From: Actinomycetes bacterium
GTDB taxonomy: Bacteria > Planctomycetota > Phycisphaerae > JAACET01
Assembly: GCA_030631725.1 (NCBI GenBank)
Contig: DAOVKO010000015.1
Coordinates: forward strand, 1 to 17,383
DNA length: 17,383 bases
Direction of reading: 5' to 3'
Each line of letters starts with the position of its first letter. Positions within the stretch are counted from its first letter, which is position 1. Both the position numbers and the translations under genes were made by a program. The notes beneath the pieces are model-generated. The model worked only from the letters and a program-made list of their open reading frames with translations, was not told the DNA's origin and did no database searches. Below are positions 6,886-14,672 of the stretch, piece by piece.

Positions 6886-7015
6886 TGCGTCTGTCCACTT
6901 CCCGCAAGAGGGCCGCTCCGGCATCGGAAGTAAGTTTTCCGCCCTGGAAATCAGCCTGAATTTTCTTTCGTCCCAGACTTGAAAAAACAAGTGGTAATCC
7001 GTTACACTCTGTCAT
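6886..7015 (-). pseudogene. IS1380-family transposase, N-terminal fragment (copy 1)
   Basis: ATG at 7015, then MTECNGLPLVFSSLGRKK, IQADFQGGKLTSDAGAALL and REVDRRT: the N-terminal signature of IS1380-family transposases (F-x-GG-x-LTSDAGxxLLRExD). Homology to the second copy (13326-13455) stops abruptly after the bases GACAGACGCA (minus strand, at about 6886), so the rest of the transposase is missing. The last 44 bases before the break are nearly identical in the two copies. Both also share AGGCCATC just before the start codon. Confidence 0.8.
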
Positions 7016-7140
7016 GTCGATGGCCTTACATAAAGGGGATTTATAGTTGACGTTGGTCAGGCGCGGTTGTATTATCGCATTTGCCATGACCCCGGCATGT
7101 CAAAAAGGTATTTCCAACATAAGGATGGTCGCTACGCGGC

Positions 7141-7156
7141 TGAATAGATCTATTCA
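7141..7156. promoter_or_regulatory. 16-bp perfect palindrome just upstream of the GH3 gene
   Basis: TGAATAGATCTATTCA is an exact palindrome ending seven bases before the ATG at 7164. It occupies the place of the ribosome binding site, which is otherwise absent. A dyad of this length in this position is typical of an operator for a dimeric repressor, but the binding protein is unknown. Confidence 0.5.
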
Positions 7157-7163
7157 ATAAACC

Positions 7164-9437
7164 ATGCCCCCGCTAATAGTAAGAACACGGCCCAAATCTG
7201 CGTTGTATCTTGATCGTCGACGTCCCGTAGATGCACGAGTGAGAGATCTGCTCGGGCGGATGACGCTGGAAGAAAAGATGAGACAGATGGGCTATGCGGA
7301 TTGCGCCCAGTTTGCCGAGAACGGCAAGTTTTCCGCCGAGCCGGCCAAGAAGTTCTTCAAGGGTCTGGGAGTTGGTGGCCTACAGGATCCCCGAATGGCC
7401 CCGAAGATCGCGGCCAAGTTCGTCAACGCCATCCAGAAGTTTCTGATCAAGAACACACGTCTGGGAATTCCCGCGTTGGTAACCTCGGAATGTCTTCACG
7501 GTCACATGTCGACCGGGGCAACGATTTTCCCACAGGCCATCGCCCTTGCCAGCAGCTGGAATACCGATCTGGTTAAGAAGGTAGCTACAACTGCTGCCAG
7601 GGAGGCCCGGGCGGTGGGCGTTTGCCAGGCGTTCTCACCGGATCTCGATTTAGCCAGAGATCCCCGCTGGGGCCGAGTTGAAGAGACTTATGGCGAAGAC
7701 CCTCATCTAGTCGGCCGCATGGGGGTCGCCTATGTCAAGGGGCTCCAGGGAACCGGGCCGAAGATTGGCCCGGAGCACTTGGTGGCCACTTTGAAGCACT
7801 TCGCAGCCCACGGCAGCCCGCAGGGCGGCCTCAACGCAGGGCCTGTAGCCGGCGGTGAAAGGGAACTAAGAGACACTTACCTCGAACCATTCAGGGCAGC
7901 CGTGACCGAGGCGGGCGCCTTATCGGTAATGCCGGCCTACAGCGAGTTTGATGGCATCCCCTGTTCAGTATCGAAGTTTTTGCTAAGAAAGATTCTCCGC
8001 CAAGAGTGGGGTTTCCGAGGCTACACCTTCGCGGATTACGGCGCGATCCAGATGCTCTATTCAGCCCACAAGACGGCTGCCAGTATCGCCGAAGCGGGAA
8101 GACAGGCAGTGGAGGCCGGCTTAGACATGGAGACCCCCAGCATCTTCGCTTACGGAGAAGGGTTGCTGCGCTTGGTTAAAACCGGCAAAGTCTCGCTCGA
8201 TCTGATCGACCAGGCGGTGTCCAATATCCTGAGGGTCAAGTTCCTGACAGGGCTGTTTGAGAATCCATTCACAGAGCCCAAAGGCGCCTTTGAGATTGTT
8301 AACCATCCCAGACATCGCAAGCTCAGCCGGCGGGCTGGGCGGGAATCGATAATCCTCCTGAAGAATAAGGGCAATTTGTTGCCTCTGGACAAAAACATCA
8401 AATCTGTGGCAGTGATTGGGCCAAACGCCGATGCAGCCGAGCTGGGCGACTATTGCATCCCCAAATCCTCTGCAGTCACAGCGCTTGAAGGCATACGCAA
8501 AGCGGTGTCGCGACGGACCAAGGTTAGCTACGCCTGCGGTTGTGGGCTTTTCGAACTTGCCAAAGATGGATTTGCCGCAGCAGTAAAGGCTGCCAAAGAA
8601 TCAGAGGTGGCCATCATTTTTGTTGGCGAATCGAGCATGAGCCTAGGCGGCGTCGGCTGGGTGATCAGCGGCAAGAAAACTCCACCCTCGCTATGCGGCG
8701 AGGGCTACGACCGCGCCGATCTCAACTTGCCCGGCGTTCAGCAGAAGCTGGTCGAGGCCGTCGCCGCCACGGGAACCCCCACGGTAGTTGTGCTGATCAA
8801 CGGTCGGCCGCTGAGCATCTGTTGGATAGCCGAGCACATACCGGCCATACTGGAGGCCTGGTATCCTGGTGAAGAAGGCGGCCATGCCCTGGCGGACATT
8901 ATATTCGGCAAGGTCAACCCCTCGGGGAAACTGCCGATTTCCTTTCCCCGCTCGGTCGGTCATGTTCAGAGCTACTACAATCATAAGCCCACAGCCAGGG
9001 GTCATTACCACAAACCAGGCCGGCCGGGCAAGCCCGGACGCGATTATGTTTTCTCGAAAACTTCTCCTCTCTTCGATTTTGGGCACGGCCTCAGTTACAC
9101 CCGGTTTAGATACTCTAACCTCCGTGTGAGGCCCACGAAGGTCACTTCAGCAGGTCGAGTTGAAGTCAAGGTAGACGTGGCAAATACCGGACGGGTTGCG
9201 GGCAAAGAAGTTGTTCAGTTGTACATAAATGACCTGGTCAGTACCACTACTACGCCGGTCAAGGCCCTGCGAGGTTTCAGGAAAATTAATTTAAAACCCA
9301 ACCAGAAACAGACGGTTCATTTTACCCTGACAAGCGATGACCTTTCGCTTCTGAACGAGCATATGCGGCGCGTGGTGGAACCCGGAAAGTTTGAAGTAAT
9401 GGTAGGCGGACTGAAGAAACGCTTCGAGGCAATCTGA
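7164..9437 (+). CDS. Glycoside hydrolase family 3 beta-glycosidase
   Basis: The 757-residue protein has the full GH3 layout. An N-terminal (beta/alpha)8 domain includes RMTLEEKMRQM, SECLHG, FSPDLDLARDPRWGR-EETYGEDP and TLKHFAAHG. The nucleophile is Asp291 in TFADYGAIQ. The alpha/beta sandwich domain (RESIILLKNKGNLLPLD, SVAVIGPNA) carries Glu513 in GEGYDRADLNLPG, the position of the acid/base. A C-terminal fibronectin-III-like domain holds VANTGRVAGKEVVQLYI and LRGFRKINL. Length is normal for the family. No signal peptide is visible, so it is probably cytoplasmic and acts on short imported glucosides or xylosides; the exact substrate cannot be read from sequence. The ATG at 7164 places the YLDRRRPVDARV segment at its usual distance from the start, but there is no good ribosome binding site, and a 16-bp palindrome lies in that spot. 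Confidence 0.94.
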   Translation: MPPLIVRTRPKSALYLDRRRPVDARVRDLLGRMTLEEKMRQMGYADCAQFAENGKFSAEPAKKFFKGLGVGGLQDPRMAPKIAAKFVNAIQKFLIKNTRLGIPALVTSECLHGHMSTGATIFPQAIALASSWNTDLVKKVATTAAREARAVGVCQAFSPDLDLARDPRWGRVEETYGEDPHLVGRMGVAYVKGLQGTGPKIGPEHLVATLKHFAAHGSPQGGLNAGPVAGGERELRDTYLEPFRAAVTEAGALSVMPAYSEFDGIPCSVSKFLLRKILRQEWGFRGYTFADYGAIQMLYSAHKTAASIAEAGRQAVEAGLDMETPSIFAYGEGLLRLVKTGKVSLDLIDQAVSNILRVKFLTGLFENPFTEPKGAFEIVNHPRHRKLSRRAGRESIILLKNKGNLLPLDKNIKSVAVIGPNADAAELGDYCIPKSSAVTALEGIRKAVSRRTKVSYACGCGLFELAKDGFAAAVKAAKESEVAIIFVGESSMSLGGVGWVISGKKTPPSLCGEGYDRADLNLPGVQQKLVEAVAATGTPTVVVLINGRPLSICWIAEHIPAILEAWYPGEEGGHALADIIFGKVNPSGKLPISFPRSVGHVQSYYNHKPTARGHYHKPGRPGKPGRDYVFSKTSPLFDFGHGLSYTRFRYSNLRVRPTKVTSAGRVEVKVDVANTGRVAGKEVVQLYINDLVSTTTTPVKALRGFRKINLKPNQKQTVHFTLTSDDLSLLNEHMRRVVEPGKFEVMVGGLKKRFEAI

Positions 9438-9507
9438 GCCAACAACTATCACTGGGCAGGAAGGACAAGCCCCCGCGTTCGGCTGGATAAGGTAAGGAGT
9501 AAAAAAG

Positions 9508-10503
9508 ATGATACATTTTGGAATGTGTGGTTGCGGGGGGTTTATAGAAAGGGCAGTCTTGCCCATGATGCAGGATGTAGAGAATGCAAAGGCCATTGCC
9601 GCCTTTGACGTAGATAGAGGGCGTCTGGACAAAGTTTGCAAAGAGTTTGATATTAGCCAGGCGTGCAATACATTCCAAGAGCTGCTTAATGCAGAGGGAG
9701 TAGATGTTATATATGTTGCCAGTCCTAATGTGTTTCATAAGGAGCATACCATCTTAGCTGCGGAGGCAGGCAAACACGTATTTTGTCAGAAACCGATGGG
9801 TATGAATGCCGCCGAATGCCGTGAAATGATCGAGGCCTGCCGCAGTAAGGGGGTTAAACTTGGCATTGGATTTTGTTATCCGTTCGGTGGAGCTCAACAG
9901 CGAGCAAAGGAGTTAATCAAAGAGGGCGCGATAGGACAGGTATCTTACCTGCATCTATCTTTCAATTTAGGTGGTTATAATCCGGATACAGTAGGCTGGA
10001 GATGTGACCCTAAGCTAAGCGGCGGCGGGCCCATGATGGATTTAGCCCCGCACCTGATCAATCTTGCCTGTTTTTTTCTGGATGATAAGGTTGAGTCGGT
10101 CATGGCTTACGTCCGGCCGGAAAAGACCGAAACAGAGATAGAAACCGATGTAACAGCCCTGCTTGAGTTTTCAGGCGGAGCCCGGGCATGTGTAGACACA
10201 TCCTTTGTCCGTGGCAATAAACACAACTATACAATTGTCGGGACTGAAGGTGAAATTCGTGCCGCTGGAACCATGGCCTGGCGTTCGGGCGGCGAAGTGA
10301 TTTTACAAGCGGAAGGGCAAGAGCAAAATATATCTTTTTCGAATATTGAACACATTGAACAGGAGGTCCGTCTCTATTGCCGTGCTGTTGAAAGAAACGA
10401 GGATCCGCCTGTTTCAGGAGAAGCTGGGCTGCACGCCCAGGCTGTAATAGATGCCATCTATGAGTCCGGGAGTACAGGCAAGCGTTGTGCGGTCACAAAT
10501 TGA
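9508..10503 (+). CDS. Gfo/Idh/MocA-family NAD(P)-dependent oxidoreductase
   Basis: 331 residues. The N-terminal Rossmann fold starts MIHFGMCGCGGFI (GxGxxG-type dinucleotide loop). The family lysine-proline motif is CQKPMG (K95-P96), preceded by DVIYVASPN. The C-terminal alpha/beta domain contains GGGPMMDLAPHLI, with D178 and H182 at the catalytic positions. These enzymes oxidise or reduce sugars, inositols or sugar acids; the substrate is not evident. AAGGAG eight to nine bases before ATG 9508 is a clear ribosome binding site. The gap of 70 bases after the GH3 gene, on the same strand, suggests co-transcription and a joint role in sugar metabolism. Codon use is more A/T-ending than in the GH3 gene, hinting at a different origin. 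Confidence 0.93.
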   Translation: MIHFGMCGCGGFIERAVLPMMQDVENAKAIAAFDVDRGRLDKVCKEFDISQACNTFQELLNAEGVDVIYVASPNVFHKEHTILAAEAGKHVFCQKPMGMNAAECREMIEACRSKGVKLGIGFCYPFGGAQQRAKELIKEGAIGQVSYLHLSFNLGGYNPDTVGWRCDPKLSGGGPMMDLAPHLINLACFFLDDKVESVMAYVRPEKTETEIETDVTALLEFSGGARACVDTSFVRGNKHNYTIVGTEGEIRAAGTMAWRSGGEVILQAEGQEQNISFSNIEHIEQEVRLYCRAVERNEDPPVSGEAGLHAQAVIDAIYESGSTGKRCAVTN

Positions 10504-10519
10504 ATGATAAATGTACAGA

Positions 10520-10583
10520 GTTAAGAATGCCTAAGCTAGATATATATGAACGTACGATGGTGGATGTTCTTAGGCACTCTAAC
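10520..10583. repeat. Inverted repeat downstream of the oxidoreductase gene
   Basis: GTTAAGAATGCCTAAG (10520-10535) and CTTAGGCACTCTAAC (10569-10583) are inverted copies, identical over 7 bases inside (GCCTAAG) and nearly so outside, with one base of length difference. The 33-base loop is AT-rich. No T-tract follows, so a Rho-independent terminator is only a weak option. The arms could also be the ends of a very small insertion. The sequence turns sharply GC-rich just beyond it. Confidence 0.45.
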
Positions 10584-10645
10584 AAAACCTGACGCGGCCG
10601 CGACGCCTGGAACTTTGGTTGCCGCCTAGAAGCGAGGAGGATACG

Positions 10646-10750
10646 ATGCAGGTAGCATCATTGACGACGAGCGACGCCGGCGGCGGGCAAAAGGACGGCG
10701 CGGCACCCCGCGGTCTTCCGCTTGGAACGAGACGGTCAGGGCGTCGATGA
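10646..10750 (+). other. Short ORF with strong ribosome binding site before the GH2 fragment
   Basis: GAGGAGG followed five bases later by ATG at 10646 opens a 34-codon frame (MQVASLTTSDAGGGQ...) that ends at TGA 10748-10750, overlapping the GH2-like fragment in another frame. The sequence has no homology I recognise. It is most simply the original start region of the broken GH2-like gene, put out of frame by deletion or frameshift. A leader peptide is an alternative. Confidence 0.3.
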
Positions 10751-11369
10751 AACACCTGTCCGGTTCGGTTTTCGCAGCCTCAGCAGCAAAGACGGAAAAC
10801 TCCGACTCAACGGTCAGCCGTACTACCTGCGTGGATTTAGCATCGCCCGGCCGGATCCGCTGATCGGTATGCTGCCTTGTGAGAAAGAGGTCTGGGTCAA
10901 ACGCTTTGCTCTGGCGAAGGGCTACGGTTTTAATCACCTCCGGTGGCATTCGACGACGCCACCGCGGGCTGCTTTTGAGGCCGCCGACCAGGTGGGTATA
11001 TTCATCCAGGCCGAGCTGCCAGTATGCTGCGCGGAGTATCTGCTGCCCAATCGTGCCTTACTTCGAGAGGAACTAGCCCGGGCCTTACAGACCTATGGCC
11101 ATCACCCCTCGTTCTTGGCTCTGTCATTTGGTAACGAATTCAACCTGCAGCGCGATTTTGCAGCAGAGACAGACAAAGTAGCCTTTTTCAAGACGATCGA
11201 AGAATTCTACGCCTTGGGCAAAAAATTAGCCCCGCAGATCTTCATCATGTCGAACACGGGCTACGAAGTGCACCCCTCGGACATGGCTGCCGTGAACAAG
11301 GGGGTAGCCGAGAGCATTCCGTCGGTAGAACATGAGTCGGGCGGCTATCCTAGCCCGGATATTTCATGA
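10716..11369 (+). pseudogene. GH2-like glycosidase, internal catalytic-domain fragment
   Basis: From ETPVRFGFRS and LRLNGQPYYLRGFSIA onward the frame matches the end of the immunoglobulin-like domain and the TIM barrel of family 2 glycoside hydrolases (beta-galactosidase, mannosidase or glucuronidase type). It continues FNHLRWHS and FIQAELP. The acid/base motif is LSFGNEFN (Glu codon at 11136). Near the end, SVEHESGGYPS has a Glu (11334) at the likely nucleophile position. The N-terminal sugar-binding domains, about the first 400-500 residues in complete relatives, are missing. The frame stops at 11367-11369 right after SPDIS, before the barrel is complete. An in-frame stop at 10662 and the lack of a start agree that this is a remnant. 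The family call is fair; the substrate is unknown. The 133 bases after it hold nothing recognisable. Confidence 0.68.
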
Positions 11370-11502
11370 TATTTTGGGCGGGGTTTTGTAACCTAAGAAA
11401 AGCAAATGACTTAATCGTTGCCTTCGGGCTCGATTAGACTAACACACTGTTTTGGCCGCAGGCGGTGTCCTGTAAACGATTTGAGGCAATGACTCGGAGA
11501 AT

Positions 11503-11537
11503 AAAAAAGGGCAGGACCCTAAGAGCCTGCCCCTTTC
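11503..11537 (-). terminator. Rho-independent terminator of the PEP-CTERM gene
   Basis: Read on the minus strand, GGGCAGG (11532-11526) pairs with CCTGCCC (11515-11509) around a 10-base loop and is followed by TTTTTT (11508-11503). It lies 18-20 bases beyond the stop codon of the PEP-CTERM gene. The plus strand is also T-rich after the hairpin, so weak action in both directions is possible. Confidence 0.88.
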
Positions 11538-11554
11538 TTATTTGCAAAAGCAGA

Positions 11555-13030
11555 TTACTTCCTGCGCCGGCGAAGCAGAGTCAATCCACCCAGAAGGAGC
11601 AACCCCAGCGTGGCTGGCTCGGGAACCAGGTACGCCTCTTCCAGTTCGATGAAGTCCCAGTACAGGGTAGTACCCGGGGAGGCGGGCCAGTCACTGAGTA
11701 CGATATCAATTGTATCGGAGGTCGGAACAAAATTGAAGATGATTCTCGACCACTCGTTCCATTTCCAGTAGTAATCCGGGGCCGAGCCGACAGTGTCTAT
11801 TTCCATCGAATCGATATAGGTCCCGTCGGACTCGGTGATGGCCAGCCTGGCGCTCTGGCCGGCAGTCTCGGCTATCACCCAGGCTGAGACCGTGTAGTAC
11901 ATATCCGTATCCAGCCCGCTTACCTCAAATGAGGCCTCGTTGCGGCTGCTGCCTCGGACCATTTTCAAACCGTACGTGCCATGAGATGCTTGAGCATGGT
12001 CATCGTGATCGTTGTCAAAGCTGACGGAACTGTAATTGAACTGCCCTACCGTCCCGCCTGAGCCTGGTGTCAATGTCCAACCTGACGTATTCGGGTCAAA
12101 TTGTGGGTTGCTTATCAGTTGGGTGTTATTGCCGTCGCCGAAATAGGAAGTATTACCTTGCGTGTAATAGTGGTCGACGAGCTTGGCGAAATAGTCCGGG
12201 GTCACGCTCTTCTCGGAACGGCTGAGCACCCAGGCCATCACACCGGGCATGGTCGAAGCGGACGAATCGTTTCTAATCTGATGGAACTGTTCGTCAAGAT
12301 GTCCCCAATATCCGACGTTTGTGTTATTGTCGGCAACGAATCCACCTTGAGAGATGTACAATCCGTAAACCGTCTTGTTCAATATTCCCGGCACTTCGGT
12401 GTTGAGCTTGGGGGCAATGGCCGCGCCATGTTGGCCGAGCCAGCCATAGGACAGGTTGCTTTCGTGGATGTAAACTTCCTGCACGAGCATGTCGGCGTAG
12501 GTGTTGACGGCGTTGAGTTGGTCTGAATAGTTGGAGGGGGTCGCGCCAATCTGCTAGACGGCCGCAACGTAAATCCCCTTGTTCGGATAGTTGGTCCGCA
12601 GCATCTGAAGGGCGCTGACCGCCGTGTTGGATCTGGATGTACCGTCTGTATCCGCAGCGCGAAGCTCGTCGATGGCGATGGCGTCGTACCCGCCGGTCAC
12701 TACGCTACTCTCGAAAGGCTCACGCCAGTAGTTGTATAGCTCCGTAGCGGTCGGGTCAGCATTGCTCAAGGGATGCCTGTACCGGTTGTACGCGTAAACC
12801 TTGCCCGCGGAGCGGAGTTCATTGATGAAGGTTGCGTTCGTACTGGTGCCCTCGATGACACTGAAGGGAGGAATAATCGGCTGCATGGTTGCAGTCGCCC
12901 CCGCATCGTCACTGTGTCCGTACATCATAATGAAGGGGTCCGGCACCGGTCCGGCTGCGAAGGCGTTGACCGCCAGGCCACAGACAATTCCTAAAACTGC
13001 GATAAAGAGGATTAATCGCCTAGAAAGCAT
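11555..13030 (-). pseudogene. PEP-CTERM exported glycosidase-like protein with an in-frame amber codon
   Basis: ATG at 13030 has GAGGAG six bases upstream and starts a signal peptide (MLSRRLILFIAVLGIVCGLA, cleavage near AFA-AGP). The frame runs to TAA at 11555 and is interrupted once, at codon 159, by TAG (12556-12554); both sides lie in the same frame and join sensibly (NKGIYVAAV - stop - QIGATPSNYSDQLN). Residues about 25-320 look like a TIM-barrel glycosidase-type domain (YGHSDD, GYDAIAIDELRA, YGWLGQHG, GVMAWVLSRSE). Residues about 330-460 form a carbohydrate-binding-like beta-sandwich (NPQFDPNTSGWTL, ASFEVSGLDTDMYYTVSAWV). The end is a classic PEP-CTERM sorting signal: VPEPATLGLLLLGG, then LTLLRRRRK. 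It has its own promoter and terminator. The stop may be a nonsense mutation (one transition from TGG or CAG) or a sequencing error. The enzymatic family is not certain. Confidence 0.75.
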
Positions 13031-13067
13031 TTCTCTCCTCTCTCTATAATTCCTTCAATCCACAAGA

Positions 13068-13096
13068 ATTGTAACACAAATGGCTTGGCTGGTCAA
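13068..13096 (-). promoter_or_regulatory. Sigma-70-type promoter of the PEP-CTERM gene
   Basis: On the minus strand TTGACC (13096-13091) and TACAAT (13073-13068) are separated by exactly 17 bases. The -10 box lies about 37 bases before the ATG at 13030, with the GAGGAG ribosome binding site between. Both boxes differ from consensus by one base. Confidence 0.72.
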
Positions 13097-13325
13097 GAAT
13101 TTTTTCCCGACAGCCGTGTCAGCTGGATCAGTCTTTGCCCGGCCTCAGAAGTCTACACGCCGTCAGAAGCTGAGGTTAGAGTAAACGGCAGCAAAACACA
13201 GCAGTCAGATAATTAAGCCAAATCGGATATCGCATGAGTCTTAAATTCTGATGGCGCAATGACCTCGTTTTCTGTAGCATACGGACATCTAATGAGTTCC
13301 TTACTATCAAGGAAAGGCCATCAAG

Positions 13326-13505
13326 ATGACATATTCTAACCAATCAGCTCTGGTGTTTTCGAATCTTGGGCGAAAGAAAATTCAGGCCGATTTTACCGGC
13401 GGCAAACTCACCTCCGATGCCGGAGCAGCCCTCTTGCGGGAAGTGGACAGACGCATTGGTCTGATCGATGCTTTGGCTGACTGCATCACCGATCCTCGCC
13501 AGCTG
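13326..13505 (+). pseudogene. IS1380-family transposase, N-terminal fragment (copy 2)
   Basis: ATG at 13326 opens MTYSNQSALVFSNLGRKK, IQADFTGGKLTSDAGAALL, REVDRRIGLIDALADCI and TDPRQ: the same IS1380 N-terminus as copy 1 (6886-7015) but about 45 bases longer. Shortly after DPRQ the family pattern ends and a glycosidase gene in another frame begins, so the break is at about 13500-13510. The ORF runs on to 13706 without homology. The roughly 295 bases before it, after the PEP-CTERM gene, hold that gene's promoter and probably the left end of this IS, but no terminal repeat could be confirmed. Confidence 0.8.
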
Positions 13506-14478
13506 GCTCTACGTGGCCAACGTGCGAAGCCCGTATATGGGACACACCGAACTCGACCGACGCAACCCCGATTTCGAACTGAACTTCGTGGGTCCGAGCG
13601 AGCCCGGCGGGGCGTGGTGGAAAGAACGAAAACGCCGCATCTGGCAAACGGAATCACCCGACCTGCTCCACTGGAGCGACCCCTACCCTATCTTCCAGCC
13701 CAATGAGATCGATAACCTGGACGAATCCTTCTGCGCCATGTGCCAGACCCGCGTGGGCGATACCCTCGTCGGGTTCGTCAACCTGTTCCGCGAGTGCGAA
13801 AACACCATGCACGTTCGGCTGGCTTATTCCTACGACGGGAAGAACTGGGAGTGGGCCGACCAGCGCAACCTGTGGATGACCCCTTCGATCATGAGCGGAA
13901 AAGAATGGGACAGCGTCATGACCTATATCCTGTCGCCGCCGATTCCCGTGGGGGACGAAGACTGGTTCTACTATGGCGGAGCCAAACATCATCACGACTG
14001 GTATATGACCGGATATCTGGAAAAGCTCGACCACCCCGAAGCCGACGGTACCCTGGACCGCGTGGGCTATCACCTGGGGCTGGCCAAGCTCCGCCGGGAT
14101 GGGTACGTGTCACTGGCCACCTCGCCACTGCGTGAGGGGCTTATGGTCACCCGCCCCTGTTTCATGGAAGGAAACCGCATCGTCATAAACGCTCGGGTTG
14201 AGCCCGGCGGTCAGATCGACGTGGAGGTACGGGACAAGGACGTCTGCGTTGTCGAGGGCTTCTCCCGAAAGGACTTTGACACCTTCACCGGCGACTCGAT
14301 CAATCACGTCTGCACGTGGCAAGGTCGCCCAGACGCCGAGTTTCACGGTTACCATAAACTGGTCTTCTACATGAGAAAAGCCGAACTCTACTCCTTCCAG
14401 TCCACGGACGATCCCGAGAATCCTTCCTCGATCGATCCCGACCTCTCACGTAAGCTCAGCATCCGGAAGTGGGAATAG
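13505..14478 (+). pseudogene. GH32/43-like beta-propeller hydrolase, 5' end missing
   Basis: From about WLYVANVRSPYMGHTE to TAG at 14476-14478 (about 323 residues) the frame is continuous. It shows beta-propeller repeats of the GH32/GH43 superfamily type: IWQTESPDLLHWSDPYPIF, VRLAYSYDGKNWEW, WFYYGGAKHHHDW. A C-terminal beta-sandwich follows: VGYHLGLAKLRRDGYVSLAT, FMEGNRIVINARVEPGG, AELYSFQS. Uncharacterised planctomycete proteins annotated as glycosyl hydrolase family 32 have this layout. The N-terminal blade, where the first catalytic acid of this superfamily normally lies, has been replaced by an IS1380 fragment. No start codon with a ribosome binding site exists near the junction; ATG at 13468 lies inside the IS sequence. 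GC-rich, C-ending codons resemble the host genes at the right end. Confidence 0.68.
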
Positions 14479-14504
14479 GAATGTAAGTTTTCGGGTCTAT
14501 TCTG

Positions 14505-14672
14505 ATGGACCAGCGAGAAAGAGAAGGCCTTATCAAAAACAAAAGGTTTGCAGAACAGCAAAAAGCATTAGCCCTACGTGAGGCGGAATCTGGCGTGCCG
14601 GTGGAAGAGATTATATCAATCCCACTAATTAAATGCGCTCTGCGTAAGAAGCTCTACAAACGGATTGGATAA
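14505..14672 (+). pseudogene. IS3-type OrfA N-terminal fragment
   Basis: ATG at 14505 gives a 55-codon frame. The stretch NKRFAEQQKALALREAESGV, then PVEEI resembles the first helices of IS3/IS911-type OrfA (K-R-F-x-x-x-Q...L-x-E-A-E-x-G-V-x-V-x-E-I). The helix-turn-helix core and the rest are absent, and after about 14613 the sequence belongs to the end of the opposing IS630 remnant. It is unrelated to the OrfA at 3381 except at superfamily level. Confidence 0.5.

Noticed and set aside
12554..12556. Pyrrolysine or other programmed decoding of the TAG
   Set aside because: No downstream insertion element, no pyl genes in the window and no reason for this protein family to use it; kept only as a remote option in the finding.
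13382..14355. Several minus-strand and third-frame ORFs (for example 13654-14073 minus, 13740-14135 plus)
   Set aside because: Shadows of the GC-rich GH32/43-like gene; low-complexity Arg/Pro/Gly content and no start signals.
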